Shown here piece after piece: positions 13,895-21,998 of a stretch of 35,522 nucleotides of DNA. The stretch comes from an uncultured Propionibacteriaceae bacterium. GTDB taxonomy: Bacteria; Actinomycetota; Actinomycetes; Propionibacteriales; Propionibacteriaceae. Numbering within the stretch: the stretch's first letter is position 1; each line of letters starts with the position of its first letter. The position numbers were made by a program, and so were the translations under genes. The stretch covers positions 1 through 35,522 of the forward strand of contig CALKHV010000032.1 in NCBI GenBank assembly GCA_937988865.1, read 5' to 3'. A model generated the notes under the pieces. The model had not been told where the DNA came from and did no database searches. It was given only the letters and a program-made list of their open reading frames with translations.

Positions 13895-16699
13895 GTGGAC
13901 CCGCTCGAGAGCTTCCTGACCAGTCTGGATGACGCCTCGTGCGTCGATACGTCCTCCCTCGCCAAGGCGCTCTACTCGACGGATGCGTCGCTCTACCGGG
14001 TCGTGCCCCAGGTGGTCGCACGTCCCCGGACGCGCGAGGAACTCATCGTCGTGGCCCGCGCGGCGCTCGCGGCCGGGCTTCCGGTCACCACCCGTGGGGC
14101 CGGGACAAGTTGCGCGGGCAACGCAGTGGGCACCGGACTCGTCATCGACGTGGGACGCCACCTCACCTCCATCCTCGCTCTTGACGCGGACGCCCGCACC
14201 GCGACCGTCGAGCCGGGCGTCGTGCAGGCGTCCCTGCAGGCCGCAGCGAAGCCGTTCGGGCTGCGTTTCGGACCCGATCCCTCGACCCACACCCGATGCA
14301 CCATCGGGGGGATGATCGGCAACAACGCGTGCGGTCCCCGCGCCCTGGGCTACGGACGCACCTCCGACAATGTGATCGCCCTCGAGATCCTGACCGGAAC
14401 CGGTGAGCTCGTGACGCTGGGGGGCGCAGACCTCGCGTCCCCCCTGCCTGCCCTGCGTGACCTCGTCGGCGCCAACCTGGGGACCATCCGCACCGGCTTC
14501 GGACGCTTCGGACGCCAGGTGTCGGGCTACTCGATGGAGCACCTGCTGCCCGAGCGCGGGTTCGACGTCGCCCGCTTCTTCGCGGGCACCGAGGGGACGC
14601 TGGGCATCATCGTCCAGGCCACGGTCCGCCTCGTCGCCGACGCCCCGATCGCGCTGATGGTCGCGCTGGGGTACCCGACGATGGCCGACGCGGCCGACGC
14701 CATGCCTGTGATCCTTCCCTTCCGCCCCACCGCCGTCGAGGGCATGGACCGGCGCATCGTCGACGTGGTGGCGCGACGGCGCGGGGAGTCGTCCGTGCCA
14801 CCACTCCCCCGCGGCGACGGCTGGGTGTTCGTCGAGGTCGTCGGTGACGATCCCGATGAGGTGCGTGGACGCGCGGACGCGATGCTCGCTGCGTCCGGGG
14901 CCCTGGAGGGTTGGGTGGTGGACGATCCCGATCGCGCGAAGGTGCTGTGGAAGATCCGCGAGGACGGCGCCGGCCTCGCCGGTGTCAGCCTCGAGAACCC
15001 CGCTTATCCGGGCTGGGAGGATGCTGCTGTTCCCCCCGAGAGGCTCGGGGCCTACCTTCGCGAGTTCGACGCGTTGCTCGACCGGTACGGCCTGCAGGGG
15101 CTTCCTTACGGACATTTCGGCGACGGTTGCGTCCACTGCAGGATCGACTTCCCGCTCGAGCGCGCCGGCGGTACGAGCACCTATCGAGCCTTCGTCGAGG
15201 ACGCAGCCGCTCTCGTGGCGAGCCACGGCGGTTCGATGTCGGGCGAGCACGGCGATGGACGGGCACGCTCGGCACTCCTCCCCGCGATGTACTCCCCGGC
15301 CGCCCTGTCACTGTTCGGGCAGGTCAAGTCGCTGTTCGACCCGTCCAACCTCCTGAATCCGGGCGTTCTCGTCGATCCACGACCGGTGGACGCCGACGTC
15401 CGCGTGGCCGCCACCATCGGATCGCCCCTGCGCACCAGCCATCCCGAGTTCGTGCGCGAGGTGCACCAGTGTTCGGGTGTCGGCAAGTGCCTCGCCGACT
15501 CGACCTCCGGTGGCGGAGTGATGTGTCCCAGCTTCCAGGCGACGCGGGACGAGAAGGACTCGACCCGCGGACGCGCGCGCGTCCTGCAGGAGATGGTGAA
15601 CGGCTCGCTCATCACCCAGGGATGGCGCTCCCCCGAGGTGCGCGAGGCCCTCGACCTCTGCCTGTCGTGCAAGGGCTGCTCACGTGACTGCCCGACCGGG
15701 GTCGACATGGCCGCCTACAAGTCGCGCGTCCTCTACGAGAGCCTGAAGGGTCGCGTACGTCCGGCGTCCCATTACGCCATGGGTTGGCTGCCACGCTGGG
15801 GACGCATGGTCGCGTCCGTGCCGGGGCTCGGCGCCGTGGCCAATCTGGGGACGCAGACACCCGGCCTGAAGCACGCCATCCGCTGGGCGGCCGGGGTCGA
15901 CCAGCGACGTCCGATGCCGAAGTTCAGACCGTTCGGTTCGGCCGCCCGTGACTACCGTCGCGGCGCGGACGCCGAGGTGGAGGTCGACGGGACGCGTCCG
16001 CCGGTCGCGATCTGGGTCGACTCGTTCACGCACGCCTTCGAGGGCGCCCAACTCCCGGCGCTGGTGTGGGCCCTGGCCGACGGCGGGTTCGAGCCCTTCG
16101 TCATCGAGGACACGGCGTGCTGTGGTCTCACCTGGATCACCACCGGCCAACTCGACGGTGCGCGAAGGCAACTCCAGGGTGCTGTGGAGGTTCTCGGCCC
16201 GATCGCCGAGGCGGGTATCCCGATCGTCGGCATGGAACCCAGTTGTCTGGCGGTGTGGCGCAGTGACGCCGCCGACCTGCTCCCGGACGAACCACGGGTC
16301 GCCACGATCGCCTCGGCCATCCGCACCCTGGCAGAACTTCTGGGCACGGTCGAGGAGTGGGACGCGCCCGACCTGACCGGACACACGATCATCGCCCAAC
16401 CCCATTGCCACCATGCGTCCGTGCTGGGATGGGCGGCCGACGCTGCCCTGTTGGCGCGCACGGGCGCTGAGGTCATCACACTCGGAGGGTGTTGCGGTCT
16501 CGCCGGGAACTTCGGGGTCGAGCGCGGGCACTACGAAGTGAGCGTCAAAGTGGCCGAGCACGACCTCCTGCCGGCCCTGCACGCCCACCCGGACGCGATC
16601 GTGCTGGCGGACGGATTCAGCTGCCGCAAGCAGGTCTCAGACCTCGAGGCCCGCGATTCGATGACGCTCGCCCAACTCCTGGCCGCCCACGGACGCTGA
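13895..16699 (+). CDS. FAD-linked oxidoreductase with 4Fe-4S and CCG domains (D-lactate or D-2-hydroxyglutarate dehydrogenase type)
   Basis: A 934-residue fusion of the GlcD and GlcF types. Residues about 25-510 form an FAD-binding oxidase (RGAGTSCAGNAVG; SGEHGDGRARS near the end of the flavin domain). Next come two cysteine clusters of a 4Fe-4S ferredoxin-like domain, the first from Cys526 (HQCSGVGKC...CPSF) and the second C589xxC592xxC595xxxC599P. The last third has two CCG motifs (TACCGLTW, GGCCGLAGN) as in heterodisulfide-reductase-like subunits. Members oxidise D-2-hydroxyacids and pass electrons to a quinone or another carrier; the exact substrate is open. GTG 13895 is four bases after the MarR stop and matches where similarity begins. 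It ends directly against the convergent gene. Confidence 0.9.
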   Translation: MDPLESFLTSLDDASCVDTSSLAKALYSTDASLYRVVPQVVARPRTREELIVVARAALAAGLPVTTRGAGTSCAGNAVGTGLVIDVGRHLTSILALDADARTATVEPGVVQASLQAAAKPFGLRFGPDPSTHTRCTIGGMIGNNACGPRALGYGRTSDNVIALEILTGTGELVTLGGADLASPLPALRDLVGANLGTIRTGFGRFGRQVSGYSMEHLLPERGFDVARFFAGTEGTLGIIVQATVRLVADAPIALMVALGYPTMADAADAMPVILPFRPTAVEGMDRRIVDVVARRRGESSVPPLPRGDGWVFVEVVGDDPDEVRGRADAMLAASGALEGWVVDDPDRAKVLWKIREDGAGLAGVSLENPAYPGWEDAAVPPERLGAYLREFDALLDRYGLQGLPYGHFGDGCVHCRIDFPLERAGGTSTYRAFVEDAAALVASHGGSMSGEHGDGRARSALLPAMYSPAALSLFGQVKSLFDPSNLLNPGVLVDPRPVDADVRVAATIGSPLRTSHPEFVREVHQCSGVGKCLADSTSGGGVMCPSFQATRDEKDSTRGRARVLQEMVNGSLITQGWRSPEVREALDLCLSCKGCSRDCPTGVDMAAYKSRVLYESLKGRVRPASHYAMGWLPRWGRMVASVPGLGAVANLGTQTPGLKHAIRWAAGVDQRRPMPKFRPFGSAARDYRRGADAEVEVDGTRPPVAIWVDSFTHAFEGAQLPALVWALADGGFEPFVIEDTACCGLTWITTGQLDGARRQLQGAVEVLGPIAEAGIPIVGMEPSCLAVWRSDAADLLPDEPRVATIASAIRTLAELLGTVEEWDAPDLTGHTIIAQPHCHHASVLGWAADAALLARTGAEVITLGGCCGLAGNFGVERGHYEVSVKVAEHDLLPALHAHPDAIVLADGFSCRKQVSDLEARDSMTLAQLLAAHGR

Positions 16700-17770
16700 T
16701 CAGCCGGTCAGGGAGGACGGCGACGCCGACCGCGCCTTCCTGACCACAGCGACGGACTGGATGGTCGCTGCCACCAGCGGCGGCGCAAGGACCATGCCGA
16801 TGAGACCCGCGACGGTGCCGCCGATCAGCGTGGCGAGCAGCACGACCACGGGGTGGATGCGCAGCGCTGAGCCGAGCGCCCAGGAACTGACCGCGCTCTG
16901 GATGGTGCCGTTGGAGATGACGAACACGACGGCGATGATCGCTGCGGTGCTTGCTCCGCCCGAGCCGAAGGCGATCAGAACCGCGAACGCGCCCGTGATC
17001 CAGGCGCCGAGGAACGGGATGAACGACAGCACGAAGTACAGGATGAAGATCGAGCCGGCCAACGGCACCCTCAGCAGCAGCAGCGGCACCATGAGGATGG
17101 GCGCGGTCACCAGGGTGGTGATCGAAACGCCCTTGAAGTAGCCGCGCAGCGACGTCTGCACGACACTGGCGACGTCTTCGGTGAGCTCCGCGTCCCACGA
17201 GGCGATCCGCGCCAGCCAGCCAGGAAAGTTGCGTCCGTCCCGGAGCACGAAGAAGAGGAAGAAGACCGAGAAGAAGGTGCCCATCCCGAACGCCAACGCG
17301 CCCGAGAAGGTACCGGACGCCAGGCCGACCAACCCCTGGGCGACGCGCGGGGCGTACTGCTCGACGTTCCCCCTCATGCGCTCGAGGAGCAGCGGGTCCA
17401 GGTCGAGCGTGCGTCCCCAGGCCACCAACGAGTCCCAGCCCGCCCACAACTGACGGTAGATCTGGGGCAACTCACTCAGGAAACCACGGACCACGACAGC
17501 GACCATCAACGCAGCGAGCGCGATCGCCACCAGCAGACCCACCACAGTGGCGAGGAGCCTGCTGAGGCCCCAGCCCTCGAGTCGAAGGACGAGGGGCTCC
17601 AGGACCACCCCCAGGATGACGGCGATGACCAACGGCACGACGATCCCGCTGATGGCTCCCAGTGCCGTCGACAGGATCACGAGCAGGGCCAGGACGCCGA
17701 TGGACGCCCAGCTTGCCCTCCCCATCCGGAGGAGACGAGCCGTCCGGTCCCGCTGGGGGGTGTCACTCAC
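16700..17770 (-). CDS. AI-2E family transporter, multi-pass membrane protein
   Basis: A 356-residue membrane protein of the AI-2E (PerM/YdiK/TqsA) family. About eight hydrophobic segments are visible: a pair near residues 25-65, one near 75-100, then a cluster in the C-terminal half (SVFFLFFVLRDG, ILYFVLSFIPFLGAWITGAF, LATLIGGTVAGLIGMVLAPPL). Family members are linked to autoinducer-2 export, ion antiport or permease-like roles, so the substrate here is unknown. I start at GTG 17770 because GAGGA lies four bases upstream and the hydrophobic core follows directly. The frame is open to an earlier GTG at 17854. Its stop codon abuts that of the convergent oxidoreductase (TGATCA). Confidence 0.9.
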   Translation of the reverse strand: MSDTPQRDRTARLLRMGRASWASIGVLALLVILSTALGAISGIVVPLVIAVILGVVLEPLVLRLEGWGLSRLLATVVGLLVAIALAALMVAVVVRGFLSELPQIYRQLWAGWDSLVAWGRTLDLDPLLLERMRGNVEQYAPRVAQGLVGLASGTFSGALAFGMGTFFSVFFLFFVLRDGRNFPGWLARIASWDAELTEDVASVVQTSLRGYFKGVSITTLVTAPILMVPLLLLRVPLAGSIFILYFVLSFIPFLGAWITGAFAVLIAFGSGGASTAAIIAVVFVISNGTIQSAVSSWALGSALRIHPVVVLLATLIGGTVAGLIGMVLAPPLVAATIQSVAVVRKARSASPSSLTG

Positions 17771-17851
17771 GATGTCCTCGATTCGCCTGTGCGGCCCCGC
17801 TGCCGATGGGGAGGCGACAACAGTCCCGAGAGGGCCCCACCTGTGGGCGAA

Positions 17852-17880
17852 CACTAGCAGTCGCGCCAGCGCGACCAGTG
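17852..17880 (-). terminator. Stem-loop after the NRDE gene
   Basis: GTCGCG-CCAG-CGCGAC forms a perfect six-pair stem, flanked by CACT/AGTG, directly after the NRDE stop codon. There is no T run, as is common for terminators in high-GC actinobacteria. TAGTGT at 17851-17856 on the minus strand, at its far edge, could be the -10 of the AI-2E gene. Confidence 0.4.
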
Positions 17881-18609
17881 CTACCGAACCCGGCGCACTG
17901 AAGACTGGAGGCTGAGGTCGTTCCAGCGTCCCGGGTCGTCGAGCGTCGCCATGCCCACCTCGACGCCACCCCGACCCACGGACGCGACGCTGACGAGCAG
18001 CGACAGCGTCGGGTAGCCGTGGACGCGGTTGTCGCGGATGATGGCGCGATCATCAAGGGGACCCACCCCGGTGGACGCCGCCAGGACCGCCAGCCAGGCA
18101 TCCCACCACCGGCCATCCGGGCCGGGGGTGGTGGGGGCGGACGCGAAGGCGTCGAGCCAGGCCGCGACGCGCGCAGTCGCCGGGTCGTCCACGTCGTCGT
18201 GCGCGATCATGTGCGTCCCGGGGGCCAGGTCGACGACCCGTGGGGCGCCGCCCTCCCATGACGTGACGCGGACGCCGTCGGCGGTGACCTGCACGAGGTT
18301 GAAACCCAGTGTGGTCAGCGGATCAGGAAGGGCCCGCCCGGCGAGGGCGTCCAGGACGAGGGAACCGCGTGAGGTCACATCAGGCCCTTCAGCGCCACCG
18401 GCGCGGTTGAGCAGCACTGCCAGATTCGAGTCGTCGACGGCGAGCCAGGCGCCACCCGCGAGCTCGTCCAGAACCCCGCGGACCGCCGGCCGATCCGGCC
18501 ACCAGGCGCCCAACGAACGCCACGGACGCTGCGGGTCCTCGTCGCGTACGGCCAACACCCTGACGGGGCCGGCGCCCGGCTCCGGGACGCGGATCACGAC
18601 GGTGCACAT
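17881..18609 (-). CDS. NRDE (TANGO2-like) family protein
   Basis: A 242-residue protein starting MCTVVI, with Cys as second residue, as in the NRDE/TANGO2 family. The family name motif appears as VRDE followed by DPQRPW near residue 23. Later family-like segments are GGAWLAVDDSNLAVLLNR (near 50) and SRGSLVLDALAG. The N-terminal Cys suggests an Ntn-hydrolase-like fold, but bacterial members have no settled function; the eukaryotic member is tied to coenzyme A and lipid handling. It is divergent from coaBC with only 47 bp between the two starts, so the two may be co-regulated. A TACCCT -10 box ends eight bases before the ATG. Confidence 0.82.
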   Translation of the reverse strand: MCTVVIRVPEPGAGPVRVLAVRDEDPQRPWRSLGAWWPDRPAVRGVLDELAGGAWLAVDDSNLAVLLNRAGGAEGPDVTSRGSLVLDALAGRALPDPLTTLGFNLVQVTADGVRVTSWEGGAPRVVDLAPGTHMIAHDDVDDPATARVAAWLDAFASAPTTPGPDGRWWDAWLAVLAASTGVGPLDDRAIIRDNRVHGYPTLSLLVSVASVGRGGVEVGMATLDDPGRWNDLSLQSSVRRVR

Positions 18610-18617
18610 GATCAGGA

Positions 18618-18623
18618 AGGGTA
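18618..18623 (-). promoter_or_regulatory. -10 box for the NRDE gene, leaderless type
   Basis: TACCCT on the minus strand is followed by eight bases and ATG 18609. It lies back to back with the coaBC -10 box, so both promoters fit in 47 bp. Confidence 0.45.
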
Positions 18624-18643
18624 CTCACCCACGTCCACGATGG

Positions 18644-18649
18644 GACAAT
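18644..18649 (+). promoter_or_regulatory. -10 box for coaBC, leaderless type
   Basis: GACAAT, with the key A2 and T6 of a -10 element, is followed by seven bases and ATG 18657. No Shine-Dalgarno is present between it and the start. Confidence 0.4.
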
Positions 18650-18656
18650 CGCACCC

Positions 18657-19865
18657 ATGGTCATCGTCGTTGGGGTCACGGGCGGTATCGCCGCCTACAA
18701 GGTCGTCCACCTCGTGCGGTTGTTCATCGGGGATGGGCACGAGGTGCACGTGGTCCCGACCGAGGACGCCCTGCGCTTTGTGGGACGCCCCACTTGGGAG
18801 GCGATCTCGAGGAACCCGGTCACGACGTCGGTGCACGACGACGTTCCCCAGGTTCGGCACGTGGCGCTCGGGCAACGGGCCAACCTCGTCGTCGTGGCGC
18901 CCGCGACGGCCAACACCATCGCGACCATGGCCGCCGGCCTGGCCGATGACCTGCTCGGGACGACGCTCCTCGCCACCAGCGCTCCCGTGTTGATCGCACC
19001 TGCGATGCACACCGAGATGTGGAATCACCCCGCGACCAGGGCGAACGTGGCGACCCTGCGGTCGCGCGGAGTCCATGTGGTCGGGCCGGACGACGGCCCA
19101 CTCACCGGCGGCGACTCGGGCCCGGGACGCATGAGTGAGCCGGAGGTGATCCACGAAGCTGCGCTCGCGCTGCTCACCACGCGAGCCGATCTGGCCGGCC
19201 TCACCGTGGCCGTGTCGGCGGGCGGCACGCGTGAGCCCATTGATCCCGTCCGCTACCTCGGGAACCGCTCAAGCGGACGGCAGGGGGTCGCGCTCGCCGT
19301 CGCGGCCGCCGAGCGGGGTGCCCACGTGCTGCTGGCCGCGGCCAACATCGACGGCGACATCCTGCGCGACGCCCAACGGCCCGGGGTTCACATCACGAAG
19401 GTGGGCTCCGCCGCGGACCTCTCGACGGTGATGCGGCGAGCCGCGGACATCGCGGACATCATCATCATGGCCGCGGCGGTCGCGGACTACCGCGTGGCTG
19501 AGATCTCGGACGGCAAGCTGACCAAGGAGTCCGGCGCGCCGCCGACCCTCACCCTCGTCGAGAACGAGGACATCGTCGCCGGTCTGGCGTCCCGTCGGCG
19601 TCCCGGCCAGACCATCGTCGCCTTCGCGGCCGAGACCGCTCGCGGTGACGAACTCCTCGAGCGTGGTCGTCGCAAGCGGAGCCGCAAGGGCGTCGACCTG
19701 CTCGCCGTGAACGAGGTCGGCTGGGAGAAAGGCTTCGAGGCGCCGGACAACCGATTGACCATCCTCGGCTCGGCCGACGAGATCGTCGCGGAAACCGCCG
19801 GGTCGAAGCGTCACGTCGCGGACGCGCTGCTGGACGCCGTGCTCGACACGCGCCGTTTGCCCTGA
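18657..19865 (+). CDS. coaBC: Bifunctional phosphopantothenoylcysteine decarboxylase / phosphopantothenate-cysteine ligase
   Basis: Two successive steps of coenzyme A synthesis: CoaB joins 4'-phosphopantothenate to cysteine using CTP, and CoaC decarboxylates the product with FMN. At 402 residues it is full length. The CoaC flavoprotein domain (1-180) shows GVTGGIAAYK, APATANTIA, PAMHTEMW and DSGPGRM. The CoaB domain (about 185-402) shows SAGGTREPIDPVRYLGNRSSGRQG, MAAAVADYR, KLTK and AFAAET. The PAMHTEMW motif has His where E. coli has Asn, but this is also so in mycobacteria, so it is not a defect. The ATG follows a leaderless-type promoter. The gene is divergent from the NRDE gene and precedes a small SRPBCC-like gene. 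Confidence 0.95.
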   Translation: MVIVVGVTGGIAAYKVVHLVRLFIGDGHEVHVVPTEDALRFVGRPTWEAISRNPVTTSVHDDVPQVRHVALGQRANLVVVAPATANTIATMAAGLADDLLGTTLLATSAPVLIAPAMHTEMWNHPATRANVATLRSRGVHVVGPDDGPLTGGDSGPGRMSEPEVIHEAALALLTTRADLAGLTVAVSAGGTREPIDPVRYLGNRSSGRQGVALAVAAAERGAHVLLAAANIDGDILRDAQRPGVHITKVGSAADLSTVMRRAADIADIIIMAAAVADYRVAEISDGKLTKESGAPPTLTLVENEDIVAGLASRRRPGQTIVAFAAETARGDELLERGRRKRSRKGVDLLAVNEVGWEKGFEAPDNRLTILGSADEIVAETAGSKRHVADALLDAVLDTRRLP

Positions 19866-19907
19866 AAGGAGCGCCTCGAGGCCCGGGTGCAGGGGGCGCC
19901 CGCGGCG

Positions 19908-19913
19908 TACGCT
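19908..19913 (+). promoter_or_regulatory. -10 box before the SRPBCC-like gene
   Basis: TACGCT is followed by seven bases and the TTG start at 19921, the same spacing as other leaderless starts in this window. Confidence 0.4.
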
Positions 19914-19920
19914 TGAGTCA

Positions 19921-20244
19921 TTGAAGTCCGGCCTCCTCGAGGAGGACGACCGCATCGAGTACGTGGAGACGGTCCCGGATCGTCGTATCGAGATCGCGAT
20001 GCAGCCGACCATGTCACTGGGCGAGACCAAGAGGGTCCACCGCGACACGGCCAGGTACACCCTGACCCACGAATTCGAGCCGGAGGCCAGCGGCACCAGG
20101 ATGACGTTGCGGGTGCAGGTGCATGACGTGCATGTCTCCGAACGCCTGATCGACCGTTTGGAGGGCAAGAGTGCCGAACGGTTGGTGCACCACCGCCTGC
20201 AACGGATCGCGAAGGCTGTCGAATCCTCGGCGTCCGACGCGTGA
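19921..20244 (+). CDS. Short SRPBCC-like protein (C-terminal half of the fold only)
   Basis: A 107-residue protein resembling the second half of an SRPBCC/polyketide-cyclase (START-like) domain. It has strands (RIEYVETVPDRRIEI, TARYTLTHEFEPE, GTRMTLRVQVHDV) followed by a long C-terminal helix (SAERLVHHRLQRIAKAVESS). The usual first strand and helices, some 50-60 residues, are missing. Only 55 bases separate it from coaBC and no ATG or GTG lies in frame there, so the TTG at 19921 is the only plausible start. The frame is intact, so it may be a genuine short protein or a truncated relict under translation. Function unknown; ligand binding would need the missing half or a dimer. Confidence 0.6.
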   Translation: MKSGLLEEDDRIEYVETVPDRRIEIAMQPTMSLGETKRVHRDTARYTLTHEFEPEASGTRMTLRVQVHDVHVSERLIDRLEGKSAERLVHHRLQRIAKAVESSASDA

Positions 20245-20261
20245 CCGGGACGAAGCAGCGC

Positions 20262-21998
20262 TCAGTCGACGTCGTTGCCTGCCACACGGTGGAATTCGGC
20301 CCGTCGTCGCGCCTGCTCGACCGGGTCGGGCACCGGAAGGGACGCGACGAGCTTGCGCGTGTAGTCGTGCTTCGGGTTCGAGAGCACTTCCGTCCCGGTC
20401 GCGACCTCCAGTAGCTCACCCTGGTAGAGGACGCCAATGCGGTGGGCCAGCATGTCGACCACAGCGAGGTCGTGACTGATGAACAGGCACGAGAATCCGA
20501 GGCGCTGCTGCAACTCCTTGAACAACTCGAGAACGGTGGCCTGCACCGACACGTCGAGAGCGCTCGTCGGCTCGTCCGCGACCAGCAGCTTGGGGTCGAG
20601 CACGAGCGCTCGCGCCAGGCTCACGCGCTGACGTTGCCCTCCGGAGAGCTCGTGGGGGAAGCGTCGGGCATAGGCCGCGGGCAGTTCGACGGCCTCCAGC
20701 ATCGCGGACACCTTCGCCCTGCGATCGGCGCTCGACAGGTTGCGGGCATGGATCTCGAGGGGCTCCTGGATGCACTCGCCGATCGTGAGCTGGGGATTGA
20801 AGCTCGTGGCCGGATCCTGGAAGACAAAGCCGATCTGCTTCCGGACGGGCTTGAAGTCACGTTCCCGGATGCCGCGCATCTCGTGACCCAGCACCTTGAG
20901 CGAACCTCCGGTGGTCGGCTCGAGGCCGGCGATCGCGCGTCCGATCGTGGTCTTGCCCGAACCCGACTCCCCCACCAGGCCGAACACCTCCCCAGCGTGG
21001 ATCGTGAAGTCGACGCCTCTGACCGCCGTGAACGCCGGCAGGCCGAGGCGTCCGGGATAGGTGATCTCAAGACCCGTGGCGACCACCACCGGCTCGCCGG
21101 CGAGGAGCTCGGCGTGCTGGGCCTCGGTCAACTTCGCGGACGCGGAGTTGCGCCCCACGTGGGGCACCGCAGCCAGTAGCGCCTTGGTGTACTCGTGCTG
21201 GGGACGCGCGAACAGTTCGGTGGCCCAGTTCCGCTCGACGATGCGTCCCTGGTACATGACGGCCACCGAGTCGGCGAGGTCGGCGACGACCCCCATGTTG
21301 TGCGTGATGAGCACGATGGACGTCCCGAACTGGTCACGGACGTCACGCATCAGCTGGAGGATTTCGGCCTGGACCGTCACGTCGAGCGCTGTGGTCGGTT
21401 CGTCCGCGACGATCAGCTCGGCGCCCATGGCCAGCGCCATGGCGATCATGATGCGCTGCTTCTGACCGCCCGAGAACTCGTGCGGGTAACGGTCGATGCG
21501 GTGCTCGGGGTCGGGCATGCCGACCTTCCGAAGGCTCTCCACCGCGCGCTCACGCAACTCGGCCTTCGACAGCTTCGGGTTGTGCGCGCGCAGGCCCTCG
21601 GCCATCTGCCACCAGATGGGGTAGACCGGATTCAGTGCGCTCGAGGGCTCCTGGAAGACCATCGACACGTCGCGTCCACGAATGGCCCGCATCTTCGCAC
21701 CCGACAGACCGACCACGTTCGTGCCCGAGACCAGGACGACGCCCTTGGCTGTGGCGGTCTCAGGCAGCAGGCCGAGGATGCTGCGAGCGGTCACCGTCTT
21801 GCCCGAGCCAGACTCACCCACGATCGCAAGGACCTCGCCAGGGTCGACGTAGAGACTGACCCCGTTGACGGCGGCCACGTCTCCGTGGTCGGTGGCGAAG
21901 GCCACGTCCAGATCGTCGATCTCGAGACGAGGCACACCTGAATAGTCGCGCAGGTGGGCCGGCGCCAGTTCGCGTCCGGGGACTGCGATGTCGCTCAT
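20262..21998 (-). CDS. Peptide ABC importer, fused double ATP-binding protein (DppDF type)
   Basis: A 578-residue protein with two ABC ATPase domains that powers the importer encoded upstream. Domain 1 (about 25-270) has Walker A GESGSGKT, signature SGGQKQR and Walker B LIVADEP. Domain 2 (about 315-560) has a second GESGSGKT, SGGQRQR and LLVADEP. Each domain ends with an oligopeptide-type C-terminal extension (HEYTKALLAAVP, HDYTRKLVASLP). Fused D/F ATPases are common in actinobacteria. ATG 21998 overlaps the stop of the permease gene (ATGA) and has GGAGGT six bases upstream. The open frame continues far upstream inside the permease gene, but that part is not protein-like. It is the last gene of the operon. 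Confidence 0.94.
   Translation of the reverse strand: MSDIAVPGRELAPAHLRDYSGVPRLEIDDLDVAFATDHGDVAAVNGVSLYVDPGEVLAIVGESGSGKTVTARSILGLLPETATAKGVVLVSGTNVVGLSGAKMRAIRGRDVSMVFQEPSSALNPVYPIWWQMAEGLRAHNPKLSKAELRERAVESLRKVGMPDPEHRIDRYPHEFSGGQKQRIMIAMALAMGAELIVADEPTTALDVTVQAEILQLMRDVRDQFGTSIVLITHNMGVVADLADSVAVMYQGRIVERNWATELFARPQHEYTKALLAAVPHVGRNSASAKLTEAQHAELLAGEPVVVATGLEITYPGRLGLPAFTAVRGVDFTIHAGEVFGLVGESGSGKTTIGRAIAGLEPTTGGSLKVLGHEMRGIRERDFKPVRKQIGFVFQDPATSFNPQLTIGECIQEPLEIHARNLSSADRRAKVSAMLEAVELPAAYARRFPHELSGGQRQRVSLARALVLDPKLLVADEPTSALDVSVQATVLELFKELQQRLGFSCLFISHDLAVVDMLAHRIGVLYQGELLEVATGTEVLSNPKHDYTRKLVASLPVPDPVEQARRRAEFHRVAGNDVD

Noticed and set aside
18975..19030. His in place of Asn in the CoaC motif (PAMHTEMW)
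   Set aside because: Mycobacterial CoaBC has the same residue, so it is normal for actinobacteria and not a loss of function.
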